5,336 nucleotides of DNA from Clostridia bacterium (lineage in GTDB: Bacteria > Bacillota > Clostridia > Lutisporales > Lutisporaceae), in NCBI GenBank assembly GCA_029256365.1, contig JAQSYB010000140.1, positions 1 to 5,336 on the forward strand. The letters are read 5' to 3'. Made by a program: the position numbers and the translations under genes. Below are positions 5,173 through 5,336 of the stretch, one piece after another (the first letter of the stretch is position 1; every line of letters starts with the position of its first letter). A model generated the notes under the pieces. That model was given only the letters and a program-made list of their open reading frames with translations. It had not been told where the DNA came from and made no database searches.

Positions 5173-5336
5173 CTATGAAATGAGGGGGAGGAATAAAGAG
5201 TATTAGCACCTTTATCTTCTATATTTATTATATCTCCAAAGCCATAATAAATATATATGGTTTAGCAACATGTTACAAATTGTTTACATCTATAACAATA
5301 CCTATCATATTTCACGGACTTTATACCCTTGTGCTA
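5173..5336. other. Non-coding tail of the window, no convincing gene
   Basis: About 165 nt of AT-rich DNA. A GAGGGGGAGGAAT stretch on the plus strand (5181-5195) looks like a ribosome binding site, but no open frame follows because stops come within a few codons. On the minus strand a frame is open from 5261 to a TAA at 5169-5171 and encodes GFGDIINIEDKGANTLYS near its end, but it has no usable start codon or Shine-Dalgarno. A weak promoter-like pair facing right is listed separately. Confidence 0.5.
5283..5311 (+). promoter_or_regulatory. Weak promoter-like sequence facing out of the window
   Basis: TTTACA (5283-5288) and CATATT (5306-5311) are separated by 17 nt and match the sigma-A consensus at 5 of 6 and 4 of 6 positions. 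A gene starting beyond 5336 could use it. The -10 is poor and AT-rich DNA makes such pairs common, so this is only a suggestion. Confidence 0.25.

Noticed and set aside
5280..5298. TTGTT...AACAA dyad resembling a Rex (redox repressor) operator
   Set aside because: The dyad is 19 bp rather than the 18 bp of the usual TTGTTA-N6-TAACAA site and breaks symmetry inside the arms, so it is probably chance in AT-rich DNA.

Overview
The window looks like ordinary chromosomal DNA from a low-GC Firmicute, most likely an anaerobic Clostridia-type organism. The base composition is AT-rich, most genes have strong AGGAGG-like ribosome binding sites, the promoters are AT-rich, and the terminators are hairpins with T tracts. 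No transposase, integrase, phage gene or CRISPR array is visible. The species cannot be named from the sequence alone.

Left part (1-2067): the tail of an unrecognised gene (1-177) is followed 25 nt later by an EamA/DMT-family ten-helix transporter (203-1060). The transporter converges on a UV damage endonuclease gene, uvsE (1950-1057, minus strand). The two stop codons overlap in one CTAG, so there is no intergenic space. Upstream of uvsE on the same strand lies a small membrane protein of the DUF5362 type (2439-2068). It has its own minus-strand terminator (2022-2053), so uvsE is probably transcribed separately.

Middle part (2440-3540): a 179-nt divergent intergenic region contains an imperfect inverted repeat. 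To its right is a metallo-beta-lactamase-fold hydrolase with RNase Z-like motif spacing (2619-3332). Next comes a tRNA-Lys(CTT) gene with an encoded CCA end (3422-3497), a near-consensus promoter and a strong terminator. The acceptor stem of this tRNA carries an apparent U4-U69 mismatch.

Right part (3541-5336): a two-gene unit encodes a 313-residue coiled-coil protein (3631-4572) and a 166-residue protein that I do not recognise (4619-5119). It has a plausible promoter in front and ends at a perfect 26-bp palindrome (5141-5166). The last 165 nt hold no convincing gene, only a possible eroded minus-strand reading frame and a weak promoter-like sequence.

The apparent longest-frame starts of three genes should be shortened. 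The DUF5362 gene starts at a TTG because its Shine-Dalgarno sequence lies inside the longer frame. The coiled-coil gene starts at ATG 3631 because the GTG at 3622 lies inside its Shine-Dalgarno. uvsE starts at 1950 because the longer frame runs into the upstream terminator. The best candidates for undescribed biology are the coiled-coil/166-residue gene pair, the Tyr at a usually His metal-site position in UvsE, and the tRNA-Lys mismatch. None of them amounts to a demonstrated new system.
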